This document shows, piece after piece, positions 1-7,758 of a stretch of DNA of 33,629 nt. The notes under the pieces were generated by a model. It saw nothing but the letters and a program-made list of their open reading frames with translations, was not told the origin of the DNA and ran no database searches. A program made the translations under genes and the position numbers. The DNA is from Flavobacterium sp. I-STPP5a (GTDB lineage Bacteria > Bacteroidota > Bacteroidia > Flavobacteriales > Flavobacteriaceae), in assembly GCF_009764685.1 (NCBI RefSeq), contig NZ_VHLM01000026.1:1-33629 (forward strand). Direction: 5' to 3'. Numbering within the stretch: position 1 is the stretch's first letter; each line of letters starts with the position of its first letter.

Positions 1-2
1 TC

Positions 3-959
3 GAGTTACTTACTTAATGACTACGATTTGCTTCCAACCCTGATGCGGATGTGAGACTAATCGTTTGAATATATTATCAAAAATAGAATCTTTGTAAATT
101 GACCTGTTCAGTCGATAAAAATATTCATCTAAATATTTTTGGAGATGTTCCTTTTTGACGTGTGATTGAATCGTTCTTATTGCAGTTTTTACCTGATGAA
201 TAATAGTGTGCATTTCTTTGAAGTTTTTCCCAGGAACGCTTTTTTCTTGGACGATGTTATAGCTCTTTGCTATTATTTTGTAAGCTGTCCATTGGTCTGT
301 TTTAATATTCGCATCTTTACTTATATGCTCGTCAAATAATGGTTTTATTGACTTTGCAGAATAATCATCAATAACATTTGCATAACCTCTTTTTATCTTT
401 CCTTCATCTGTCAGCTCAACAGCACAAGCAACTTTTGCCTTTTTGCTATCGTAACTTCTACCTTGTTTTCCTGTTTCTTTTCCGCCAACTACAAATTCAT
501 CAACTTGTACATTTCCTGTCATTGGATACTGTTTTGAGGACTTCATCGCAAGTCTTACTTTTTGCATAAACAACCAAGAAGTCTTTTGAGTTATTCCATA
601 GCGTTTTGCCGCTTGAGTTGAGGATATTGATTTGGTTGTACAAGTCATTTCAAAGGCAATACAAAATGCTTTTTGAATTCCAAATTTAACTCTATGAAAA
701 AGAGTTCCTGCCGTTGCACTCTCTTTATATCTACATTTGGTACACTCTCTTTTATTGTGTTTTTCAAAATAAACATACTTCGTATTCTCGCAACGTTTAC
801 ATCTATAGCCGTCTTTCCACTTCTCATTGGCTATAAATTCACGGCAACTTTGGTCGTCTGGGAATGTCTTTATGAACTCTAAAATATTCTCCCCCTGAAA
901 TATACTTTCCATATCCTTGTATTTACTATAAATATAAGTGTTTTTTAAGTAAGTAACTC
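3..959. mobile_element. IS1595-family insertion sequence
   Basis: Perfect 15-bp terminal inverted repeats, GAGTTACTTACTTAA at 3-17 and its reverse complement at 945-959, bracket a single transposase gene on the minus strand whose stop codon lies inside the left repeat. Size (957 bp) and one-gene layout fit IS1595-family elements. That family normally makes 8-bp target duplications. Only two bases (tc) lie outside the left end, and they match the corresponding right-flank bases (ta) at only one of two positions, so a duplication is neither shown nor favoured. The element looks intact. Confidence 0.85.
10..912 (-). CDS. IS1595-family transposase
   Basis: Transposase of 300 residues, full length for the family. 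The N-terminal part has a zinc-ribbon with CKRC and CTKC pairs (residues about 38-60). The catalytic ISXO2-like domain follows, with VDEFVVGG near residue 138, supplying the first acidic residue, then DQWTAY near residue 208. The C-terminal block HTIIHQVKTAIRT and EYFYRLNRS is typical of the Bacteroidota branch of this family. No frameshift or internal stop is present, so it may still be active. It acts on the terminal repeats at 3-17 and 945-959. Assignment rests on motif recognition. Confidence 0.9.
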   Translation of the reverse strand: MESIFQGENILEFIKTFPDDQSCREFIANEKWKDGYRCKRCENTKYVYFEKHNKRECTKCRYKESATAGTLFHRVKFGIQKAFCIAFEMTCTTKSISSTQAAKRYGITQKTSWLFMQKVRLAMKSSKQYPMTGNVQVDEFVVGGKETGKQGRSYDSKKAKVACAVELTDEGKIKRGYANVIDDYSAKSIKPLFDEHISKDANIKTDQWTAYKIIAKSYNIVQEKSVPGKNFKEMHTIIHQVKTAIRTIQSHVKKEHLQKYLDEYFYRLNRSIYKDSIFDNIFKRLVSHPHQGWKQIVVIK

Positions 960-1013
960 TATAGATAAATTTAGTATGAAGATGTATTGTGATACTTTTT
1001 CTAAATTTTTATT

Positions 1014-2083
1014 ATGAAATTTAACAGCATCACCTATGCTCCTCAAATAAAGTAGCAAAATGACTATTATGGGTAAAGTCCCTATGATCGAGAAGTGAAT
1101 GTTTGGGAAAACTACGTAAAAGAGATTTTGATTCTAGCACCAAAAGCTTCAATATAAAAATAGCTATAGACTACACTTATAATCATCCTAATATCAAATT
1201 ACTGCGATGAGTAATTTTGATCTTCGGCGCTTTTAAAGCCTCTTGGATGCTTATTGAAAAAATCTAGGGATTTGTTGGCGCATTTTGTTACTATTAAATC
1301 CATGTAACCAGAGATGTATCGATTTCAAAAATGGATAATGGTAATTCCTTTTTGACTGAAAAGATACAGGTTTGTCGTATATGGATATTGGGAGGATACG
1401 TCTCTCAATATCAAACTTTTTTTTAGAGCTACGTATTCGCAATACAACAAAGAGGCATCAACAACAAAAGTATTAGAAATCCCAATTATTTTGTCTTTGT
1501 AGGTACTTTAATCAAAGAAATACAGCCGTTGTAGACGATTTTGTTGATTGAACAATTACATCAAAGAGGGTATGCGGTACATCTGTATTTGTATAGTGAA
1601 GGAGCAGAACGGGAAGTTTTGGAGAAATATGTTGTATCGCATGAGGTTTGAGTACATTATCACTTTAGAAAGAAAGCAATCCAAAGCTATCATACAGAAA
1701 ACCTATAAGGGCAGTCAGATTGTAGTTCTGGCCTCCGATAGTAAAGGGCAGCGCAAAAAGATTATTGAAAAGGATGGTTTGGTGTTGTGTTCCTGCTGCT
1801 AGTTCGCTTTTGTACGTGCCTTTTATATTTGATTATGAGGCCGGAGGTGGTTTTACAGGGAGTGAATGTTGAAAAAGACACGGAACAAGTCGCAATGGTT
1901 TTGAGAAACCAAAGTGTTTTATTTGTAGATTAAGCACTATTTTTTTGATAAAGTAGTTACAGTGTAGATTTATTTGAAGGAGAGATTTAGAAAATGTTGC
2001 CGTGCTGACAACGAATTAATTCCTCTTATGTGTAGGTATAGTTTGAACGATTTGAGTAGAATGGAGGGTTTTTGTAGTTAAAA
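1014..2083 (+). pseudogene. Decayed GT4 glycosyltransferase, paralogue of the gene at 4099
   Basis: Translating all three plus frames gives islands that line up in order with the intact glycosyltransferase at 4099-5217. VNVWENYVKEILILAP (1095-1140) matches its INIWGQFVSRITVVAP. YRFQKWI (1317-1337) matches YRLQKWI. FVFVGTLI (1490-1513) matches FIFVGALV. GYAVHLYLYSEGAEREVL (from 1566) matches GFAVQLKLYGEGPERSNL. VNVEKDTEQVAMVL (from about 1866) matches the region after DYGKRGV. A relic of the FERFE tail lies near 2055. The islands sit in different frames, with several stops and an apparent deletion around 1240-1320, so the gene is dead. The start ATG at 1014 aligns with the start of the intact copy. 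The IS1595 element ends only 54 bp upstream. Exact limits are approximate. Confidence 0.8.
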
Positions 2084-2164
2084 AAAACACCGAGAAGCGT
2101 TGTTTTACTCGAAATTTTTTCCTTCAGCAGTAGCTAAATATCTAACGTTCCGAAAGAAATAAAA

Positions 2165-2189
2165 AAAAACACCCTGTTTGGGTGTTTTT
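2165..2189. terminator. Bidirectional rho-independent terminator
   Basis: Perfect 10-bp stem AAAAACACCC / GGGTGTTTTT with a TGTTT loop. It carries A-rich and T-rich flanks, so it can work on both strands. It sits between the decayed plus-strand glycosyltransferase and the end of the minus-strand gene at 2210. Confidence 0.85.
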
Positions 2190-2209
2190 CTAAATTGGAA
2201 ACGAAAATT

Positions 2210-2958
2210 TCAAAGTACGTCAACGATATTCAACGCATTGTAAGTACCACTTTTTAAAGGATACGACACGCCGTTTACTTCCTGGAAAAATTCAATCAAA
2301 AGTAAATGCAAATGAATTCCGGTTCCAGTGGGCACTGCCTCTGGAACCATGTTAAAAGTCAGCTCAGTCGATTGAATGGGGTAACTGTTGCGCGGACTGT
2401 AGCTTTTTGTGAAATGGCCAGTAGCCAAATCGACCACAACAAATGCTGTACGCATACTAAAATGTGTGGCGGTTGTTGGTTTGTTCAATTGTTCTTCGGG
2501 AATGAAATCACTCATAGTGACCATACCAGTTGCGCATCAAGGGTGTAGCTGGCATGCAAAACCGAAGCCATTGGTGCTTGAATGTTAAAGTCAAATCCCT
2601 TAAGAAGTTGTTTTCCCTCCATGCTATTAAGACCTACTTGTACGTTGCGCTTGCCGCGTTCGGAGGTGGTATCTAAATTTTTGATGCTGTTGAGGAGTTG
2701 CAACATACGGCTCGATAATTTTGAATCTTTGGCATTGTTCAGCATTAAACCTACCGCGTCGCGAATGAGTTTACCGGCTTTTGCATTTTGACCAAATTCG
2801 CTCAGATTTTCACGGGTGCGCGCAAACGCAGGATCCGTCATAATTCTTTTCTTGTTAACACCTCCTTTGGTTCGTACCAAATGACCGTCTTTACTTTTGT
2901 AGAACGTTAGTCCGTCTAATGTTCCTTTCAATTAAATGATACCAGTTAATTTTCCCAT
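2210..2958 (-). pseudogene. Broken flavobacterial hypothetical protein (MGKLTGII family)
   Basis: Two overlapping minus-strand frames together encode one protein of about 249 residues, a type I recall as common in flavobacteria: N-terminus MGKLTGII, then KGTLDGLTFYKSKDGHLVRT, TDPAFARTRENLSEFG, and a C-terminal EFFQEVNGVSYPLKSG. The function of the family is not known to me. Two lesions are visible. Codon 9 is TAA at 2932-2934, where a CAA (Gln) one base away would continue the frame. A one-base deletion at about 2535/2536 shifts the frame; restoring one base gives LDRATGMVTMSDFIPEEQ. A good promoter remains upstream. Either real decay or assembly error is possible, but two independent lesions favour decay. 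A TTG start at 2931 could bypass the first lesion but not the second. Confidence 0.75.
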
Positions 2959-2986
2959 TGTTATATATTTAGGGGTTTATAATGGT

Positions 2987-3017
2987 CAAAACTACAATGC
3001 TTTTAATTGGTTATCAA
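2987..3017 (-). promoter_or_regulatory. Bacteroidota-type promoter for the broken gene at 2958
   Basis: On the minus strand TTG (3015-3017) and TAGTTTTG (2987-2994) are 20 bp apart, matching TTG-N(17-23)-TAnnTTTG. The -7 box lies about 29 bp before the ATG at 2958. Confidence 0.55.
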
Positions 3018-3250
3018 GAACTTGGTGCTGCGTTTAGCGGTTACTGTAACTATTGGCGTAACACGTAAAAAAGGTTGTTTTGTTGTAGAAATAGCATAAA
3101 AAATCAAAATGAGTACGTAGTAAATCAATACTAGTAAAAAAGAACATTTTACCGTTTTTGTCACTTTTTACCAATAACATCCATTTGGTTACAGTGGGCA
3201 ACAATCATAATGGGGTAGAATTTATATCTAATTACGCAAACCTTAGTCGG

Positions 3251-3290
3251 TACATACCCCATACATAACCCGTACATAATCCATACTTGT
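3251..3290. repeat. Short tandem repeat, 11-bp unit
   Basis: Three consecutive imperfect 11-bp copies (tacatacccca, tacataacccg, tacataatcca at 3251, 3262 and 3273) and a partial fourth. They lie in the otherwise featureless stretch 3018-3687. The period is about one helical turn. Confidence 0.6.
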
Positions 3291-3687
3291 GAGCAACTCT
3301 AAAATTATTGACTTGCTTATTTAGGATGTGTTATTCCTTGAGGTGCATAAGGTTTAAGTAGCAATTTGGGAAGACCTGTAGTTTGTGTTCTACAAAAATG
3401 TTGATGTGGCCAGCAGTAGTTGTAATTTACTCGATACTTAAAAATAATGATCTTGTAGACCCTAAGGAGATTGTATGAAATTTACGAAAACATCGTTTTT
3501 TCAAACTTTTTTATTAACAAAAAACAAGGTATAATTTGTGTTAAAGTTTATTTTTAATAGTGTTACGACTGATAAATGTGTCATTTAGTCGATGATTTAT
3601 GCTTTAATGAAAATAACTTAAAGTCTGTGTTTTTTTTTGGGGTTCAACTTGTTAATAACTAGGTATATGCTAATGGAAAAGGTTTCT

Positions 3688-3695
3688 TAAATTTG
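3688..3695 (+). promoter_or_regulatory. Candidate -7 box before the small gene at 3729
   Basis: TAAATTTG matches the Bacteroidota -7 consensus TAnnTTTG and lies 33 bp before the ATG at 3729. No TTG was found at the expected -33 distance, so this is a weak call. It may drive the polysaccharide genes that follow. Confidence 0.4.
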
Positions 3696-3728
3696 TATTG
3701 ATAATTACTTAATATAGCTCGAAAGCAA

Positions 3729-3941
3729 ATGAATAGAATTGTATTATACCCAAGCGATATTGTCTTGCTCACCGATAAAAGTGAGAGCTATGCGCGTAAG
3801 GAAATACAAAATTTGAAGAAGGTGTTAAAGAAAGAACCGCATCAAAAAATCACTATCAAGGAGTATTGTATCTATTATGGTTTTGAGTACCAAGAAGTAG
3901 TTGCTGTTTTGTTGCGATCCAAAGTACAGCATGCTTCGTAG
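3729..3941 (+). CDS. Small conserved hypothetical protein at the polysaccharide locus
   Basis: Encodes 70 residues starting MNRIVLYPSDIVLLTDKS. It is charged, with alternating short helical stretches (SYARKEIQNLKKVLKKE, then IKEYCIYYGFEYQEVVAVLL) that resemble a two-helix winged or helix-turn-helix fold. No signal peptide or membrane segment. I recall similar 60-75-residue proteins (IVLYP.DI..LTGKS) in Bacteroidota, but no known function. It precedes the glycosyltransferase by 157 bp on the same strand and has its own possible -7 box, so it could belong to the same unit. A DNA-binding or regulatory role is only a guess from size and helix pattern. Confidence 0.6.
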   Translation: MNRIVLYPSDIVLLTDKSESYARKEIQNLKKVLKKEPHQKITIKEYCIYYGFEYQEVVAVLLRSKVQHAS

Positions 3942-4098
3942 AGACTTATAGCTTTTGAATTCCCTCGCGGTCATTTGATAGATTCGTTGCCAAGTCCCCT
4001 TTATTGGTTATATTTACAACTTGTATTCATACGACGCCATTTTAATGTTGTATTGATTCTTTTTCAGGAGCTGGTGGTACTTCACTTAAATAAGGGTT

Positions 4099-5217
4099 AT
4101 GAAATTGCTTATTATTACACAAGTCCCGCATGTGGTAAAAAACGGGCGCTATTATTCATACGCACCTTATATTGATGAAATTAATATTTGGGGTCAATTT
4201 GTTTCGAGAATTACTGTTGTAGCACCTTGTTCAAAAGCAGAGCCTACTACCATAGATAAAGCGTATGAACACCCGCATGTTAAGTTTACAGTTGTTCCTG
4301 CAATCAATTTATTGTCAGTTCTGTCGGTTTTCAAAGTATGGGTCATGTTAACGCTGTTGTTTTGGCGTATTGCTACAGCGATGCGTCAAGCAGATCACAT
4401 TCACTTGCGTTGTCCTGGAAATATGGGATTGTTGGGAAGTATCGTTCAAATTGTTTTTCCTTCGAAACCTAAAACAGCCAAATACGCTGGCAATTGGGAT
4501 CCTGATGCGAAACAACCTTGGTCGTATCGATTGCAAAAATGGATTTTGTCTAATACCTTTCTCACGCGTAACATGCAAGTGTTAGTTTACGGGGATTGGC
4601 CTGGTAGTTCTGCTAACATAAAGTCTTTTTTTACTGCCTCCTATGCTGCTGCGCAATCGGTTTCTTTGGAACCCAAGAGTCCTAAAGAGTGTATTTCTTT
4701 TATTTTTGTAGGAGCCTTGGTTAAAGGTAAAAACCCGATGTATGCCATTCAATTGCTACAAACATTAACCCGCCAAGGATTTGCAGTACAATTGAAACTG
4801 TATGGGGAGGGTCCGGAACGATCAAATTTAGAGCACTATATTGAGCAAAATGATTTGCAGGGGAGCGTGGTTTTATATGGCAATCAAAACAAAACGACTG
4901 TACAAGACGCCTACCAAAATAGTCATTTTGTAATTTTGCCATCCTATAGTGAAGGGTGGCCCAAAGCAATTGCCGAAGGGATGTTTTGGGGTTGTATTCC
5001 GCTTGCAACTGCCGTATCTTGCGTTCCAACTATGCTAGATTATGGCAAAAGAGGAGTTTTACTTACCCTGCAATTAGAGCAGGATAGTATAGAGGTTTGC
5101 GCTCTTTTAAAAGATCTTGCTAAGCAAGAAATACAACGCAAAGCCGCTGCTGATTGGTCTAGAGCGTATACGATAGAGCGTTTTGAAAACGAAATTCAAT
5201 TACTGATACAACCATGA
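4099..5217 (+). CDS. GT4-type glycosyltransferase
   Basis: A 372-residue retaining glycosyltransferase of the GT-B fold, probably adding a sugar to a lipid-linked repeat unit at the cytoplasmic face of the inner membrane. The C-terminal nucleotide-sugar domain shows FVGALVKGKNP (about residues 203-213), LYGEGPERSNL, and the E-x7-E region SEGWPKAIAEGMFWGC (about 282-297). A hydrophobic stretch near residues 70-95 could attach it to the membrane. The donor sugar cannot be told from sequence. It shares its last 4 bp (ATGA) with the next glycosyltransferase, implying translational coupling. The decayed gene at 1014-2083 is its paralogue. A longer start was not chosen because MKLLIITQVPH is a normal GT N-terminus. 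Confidence 0.85.
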   Translation: MKLLIITQVPHVVKNGRYYSYAPYIDEINIWGQFVSRITVVAPCSKAEPTTIDKAYEHPHVKFTVVPAINLLSVLSVFKVWVMLTLLFWRIATAMRQADHIHLRCPGNMGLLGSIVQIVFPSKPKTAKYAGNWDPDAKQPWSYRLQKWILSNTFLTRNMQVLVYGDWPGSSANIKSFFTASYAAAQSVSLEPKSPKECISFIFVGALVKGKNPMYAIQLLQTLTRQGFAVQLKLYGEGPERSNLEHYIEQNDLQGSVVLYGNQNKTTVQDAYQNSHFVILPSYSEGWPKAIAEGMFWGCIPLATAVSCVPTMLDYGKRGVLLTLQLEQDSIEVCALLKDLAKQEIQRKAAADWSRAYTIERFENEIQLLIQP

Positions 5218-6290
5218 GAATCTTACAACTCATAGATACACTTGCTGCTGGTGGTGCAGAACGAATGGCAGTGAATTATGCCAATGCGCTAAATGCAAGA
5301 ATCGATTTTTCGGGGATTGTATGCACGCGTCACGAAGGACCCTTGCGAGAGCATATTGAGTCTAAAACCGCTTATTTTTTTTTAAATAAAAAAAGAACCC
5401 TTGATTTTAAAGCCATTTGGGCTTTGCGCCAATATGTTGCTCAATATAATATTGATGTTATTCATGCGCATAGCACCTCCTTTTTTTTAGCTTTTATGGT
5501 AAAACTGCTACGCCCTTCTTTACAGTTGGTTTGGCACGATCATTATGGGGATAGTGAGTTTTTACAGTCAAGACCCACACTGGTGTTCCGTTGCATTTTA
5601 CCCTTTTTTAGTGGGATTATTGGTGTAAACCAAAAATTAGTACGTTGGGCTGAAGCAAAAGGGTTTAGTAAACACGTTGTTTATTTAGAAAATTTTTCTG
5701 CACCCGAAAAGATGGTGCAAAGCACAACTAAGTTGGAGGGAGAAGAGGGGAAACGAATTGTATCCTTAGCCAATTTGCGGCTTCAAAAAAATCATGCCTT
5801 ACTTTTACAAGTTGCTGTTTTAGTTCAGAACTCCCATCCGGATTGGACCTTTCATCTTGTAGGTAAAGATTTTAATGATGCTTATTCTTATGCTTTAAAG
5901 AAAGATATTGTAGCCTTAAATCTATCGCAAACCGTTTTTATCTATGGAACTAGAAGTGATGTCTCAAATGTTTTACACCAAGCGACAATTGGTGTATTGA
6001 CCTCTTCTTCAGAGGGCTTGCCTCTTGCTTTGTTAGAATATGGTACTGCAGGCTTGGCCACCGTTGTAACTGATGTCGGGGAAAATGGAGCAGTAGTTAG
6101 CAATGGTGAAAATGGGTATCTCGCAGATCAAAATTCAAAAAGATTCTATGAAAAACTACTGCTTTTGATGCAGGATGAGGTAAAACGAAGTACTTTTGGC
6201 GCAAAGCTGAAAGAAACTGTTCATGCAAAATTCTCAGAGGAGCATGTGATTTCACGTTATTTAAGTTGGTTGGAAAAGCGCAATACATGA
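5214..6290 (+). CDS. GT4-type glycosyltransferase
   Basis: A 358-residue GT-B glycosyltransferase. The N-terminus LIDTLAAGGAERMAVNYA contains the GGAERM motif common in GT4 enzymes of capsule and O-antigen loci. The C-terminal domain shows LANLRLQKNHALLL, a binding loop around HLVGKD, and the E-x7-E region SSSEGLPLALLEYGTAGL (about residues 262-280). It starts inside the stop of the previous gene (ATGA at 5214-5217) and its own stop overlaps the start of the membrane protein that follows (6287-6290), so the three genes are almost surely co-translated. Role inferred: extension of the same polysaccharide unit. The sugar is unknown. Confidence 0.88.
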   Translation: MRILQLIDTLAAGGAERMAVNYANALNARIDFSGIVCTRHEGPLREHIESKTAYFFLNKKRTLDFKAIWALRQYVAQYNIDVIHAHSTSFFLAFMVKLLRPSLQLVWHDHYGDSEFLQSRPTLVFRCILPFFSGIIGVNQKLVRWAEAKGFSKHVVYLENFSAPEKMVQSTTKLEGEEGKRIVSLANLRLQKNHALLLQVAVLVQNSHPDWTFHLVGKDFNDAYSYALKKDIVALNLSQTVFIYGTRSDVSNVLHQATIGVLTSSSEGLPLALLEYGTAGLATVVTDVGENGAVVSNGENGYLADQNSKRFYEKLLLLMQDEVKRSTFGAKLKETVHAKFSEEHVISRYLSWLEKRNT

Positions 6291-7627
6291 AAAAAGAAGA
6301 TAGATCCTATTTGTTCTTAATTGTCTTGCATGTCGTAATTGGCATGCTGATATTTATTATTCCTTTTGTGGCTAAAATTTATGCTTTTGCCATTTTTGTA
6401 GTGGGTGCTTATTACATCATCAAAACTCAAAATGTAAATAATGAATGCTTAAAAGTTGCTGCTTATGTTGTGGGCAGCGAAATCATTTTAAGAATGACGG
6501 GAGGGAATATATCCTATGAGTTTTCAAAATATGAGGTGATTATTTTTTTGTTTTTGGGCATGTATTTTAAGGGGTTTTCACGATCTGCTTTTCCTTATTG
6601 GATCTTTTTACTATTGCTCATTCCAGGCGTAATTATGTCCAGCTTTGTTCTTAATTTTAATTCGAATGTGAGTAATGCTATCGGGTTTAACATTTCTGGT
6701 CCTGTTTGTTTGGCTTTTGCCTCTTTGTATACCTATCGTAGAAAAATAAGTTTGGCTCAAATGAATTCCATTCTTCTTTGTGTGGGATTACCTATCGTAA
6801 GTTGCACTGTTTATCTTATTTTTTATACTCCTAATGTTCGTGATGTAATTACAGGTACGGCTTCTAGTTTTGAAACATCAGGTGGGTTTGGACCTAATCA
6901 AGTGGCTACTTTTCTAGGATTAGGAATGTTTATTTTTTTTTCGAGAATTATTTTAGAGTCAAAGAACACCTTTTTAGTAGTACTTAATTTAATACTGGCT
7001 TTAAATATTAGTTACAGGGGTATGGTTACTTTTTCAAGAGGAGGTATGATTACTGGGTTTTTAATGATTGTTATGTTGCTTTTGTTTTTATACTTCAAAT
7101 CAAATGGAGCGGGAAAGGTTAAACTGAATTATATATTCATTATTATATCACTCGCTATGATGGCTATTTGGTCTTACTCTTCCTATCAAACGGGAGGCCT
7201 TATTGATAAGCGTTATGCCAATCAAGATGCTGCAGGACGATCCAAACAGAGTCGGTTTACAGGAAGGGAAGATGTGGCTCAAAACGAAATTAATATGTTT
7301 TTTAAAAATCCGATATTTGGTGTCGGGGTTGGAAAAGGAGTAGAAATACGGGAACAAGAAATGGGGATTAAAATAGCCTCGCATGATGAAATAACTAGAA
7401 TGCTTGCTGAGCATGGATCTTTAGGCTTGGTAGGATTATTAATTTTATTAGCTACACCTTTTGTTTTGTTTTTAGAAAACAAGTTTAATATGTATTTAAT
7501 TTGTTTTGTTGTATTTTGGTTTTTGACCATTAATCATGCAGCCATGCGTACTGCCGCACCTGCGTTTATTTATTCATTAGCATTATTAAATGTGCAATTG
7601 CGCGATAGAGTAGAGGGTTCATCTTAA
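6287..7627 (+). CDS. O-antigen polymerase/ligase-like membrane protein (Wzy/WaaL superfamily)
   Basis: A polytopic inner membrane protein of 446 residues with about 10-12 hydrophobic segments. A large loop at roughly residues 290-390 contains SRFTGREDVAQNEI, the GVGVGKGVE motif and a following SHDEITRMLAEHGSLGL, the pattern of the PF04932 O-antigen ligase/polymerase domain. It either polymerises lipid-linked repeat units or ligates finished polymer; position among glycosyltransferases favours polymerase. I chose the ATG at 6287 over 6266 because it gives the same ATGA overlap seen between the upstream genes and a natural MKKEDRSYLFL start before the first membrane helix. Confidence 0.82.
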   Translation: MKKEDRSYLFLIVLHVVIGMLIFIIPFVAKIYAFAIFVVGAYYIIKTQNVNNECLKVAAYVVGSEIILRMTGGNISYEFSKYEVIIFLFLGMYFKGFSRSAFPYWIFLLLLIPGVIMSSFVLNFNSNVSNAIGFNISGPVCLAFASLYTYRRKISLAQMNSILLCVGLPIVSCTVYLIFYTPNVRDVITGTASSFETSGGFGPNQVATFLGLGMFIFFSRIILESKNTFLVVLNLILALNISYRGMVTFSRGGMITGFLMIVMLLLFLYFKSNGAGKVKLNYIFIIISLAMMAIWSYSSYQTGGLIDKRYANQDAAGRSKQSRFTGREDVAQNEINMFFKNPIFGVGVGKGVEIREQEMGIKIASHDEITRMLAEHGSLGLVGLLILLATPFVLFLENKFNMYLICFVVFWFLTINHAAMRTAAPAFIYSLALLNVQLRDRVEGSS

Positions 7628-7724
7628 AAGATTATATGAAATAGAATATGCGGTTTTTGGGTTCTCAGAGTTTCGTTTTTGTTAAAAAAAATAAAAAAGA
7701 TCCCGGTTTATCTTCTTTTAAAAA

Positions 7725-7742
7725 TGGTATCTTGCAATACCA
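7725..7742. repeat. Small inverted repeat before the sugar transferase gene
   Basis: Perfect 6-bp arms TGGTAT / ATACCA with a 6-nt spacer, ending 16 bp before the start codon at 7759. It could be an operator or an mRNA hairpin. No clear TAnnTTTG box lies at the right distance. Confidence 0.35.
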
Positions 7743-7758
7743 ATCCTAAATACCACTT

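Larger units (their letters stand above)
2959..3728. other. Long intergenic region upstream of the polysaccharide genes
   Basis: About 770 bp without a convincing gene. It holds the promoter at 2987-3017, the 11-bp tandem repeats at 3251-3290, a bulged hairpin at 3566-3591 (outer stem CGACT/AGTCG, inner stem AAATG/CATTT) and a -7-like box at 3688-3695. Short translated islands around 3340-3480 did not match anything I recognise; they could be gene relics. Confidence 0.5.

Noticed and set aside
1548..1802. An 84-residue plus-strand open frame as a real gene
   Set aside because: It is one frame of the decayed glycosyltransferase; sequence before and after it continues the same alignment in other frames.
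3975..4175. A 66-residue plus-strand open frame overlapping the first glycosyltransferase
   Set aside because: It overlaps the true gene start in another frame, and nothing in it resembles a known protein.
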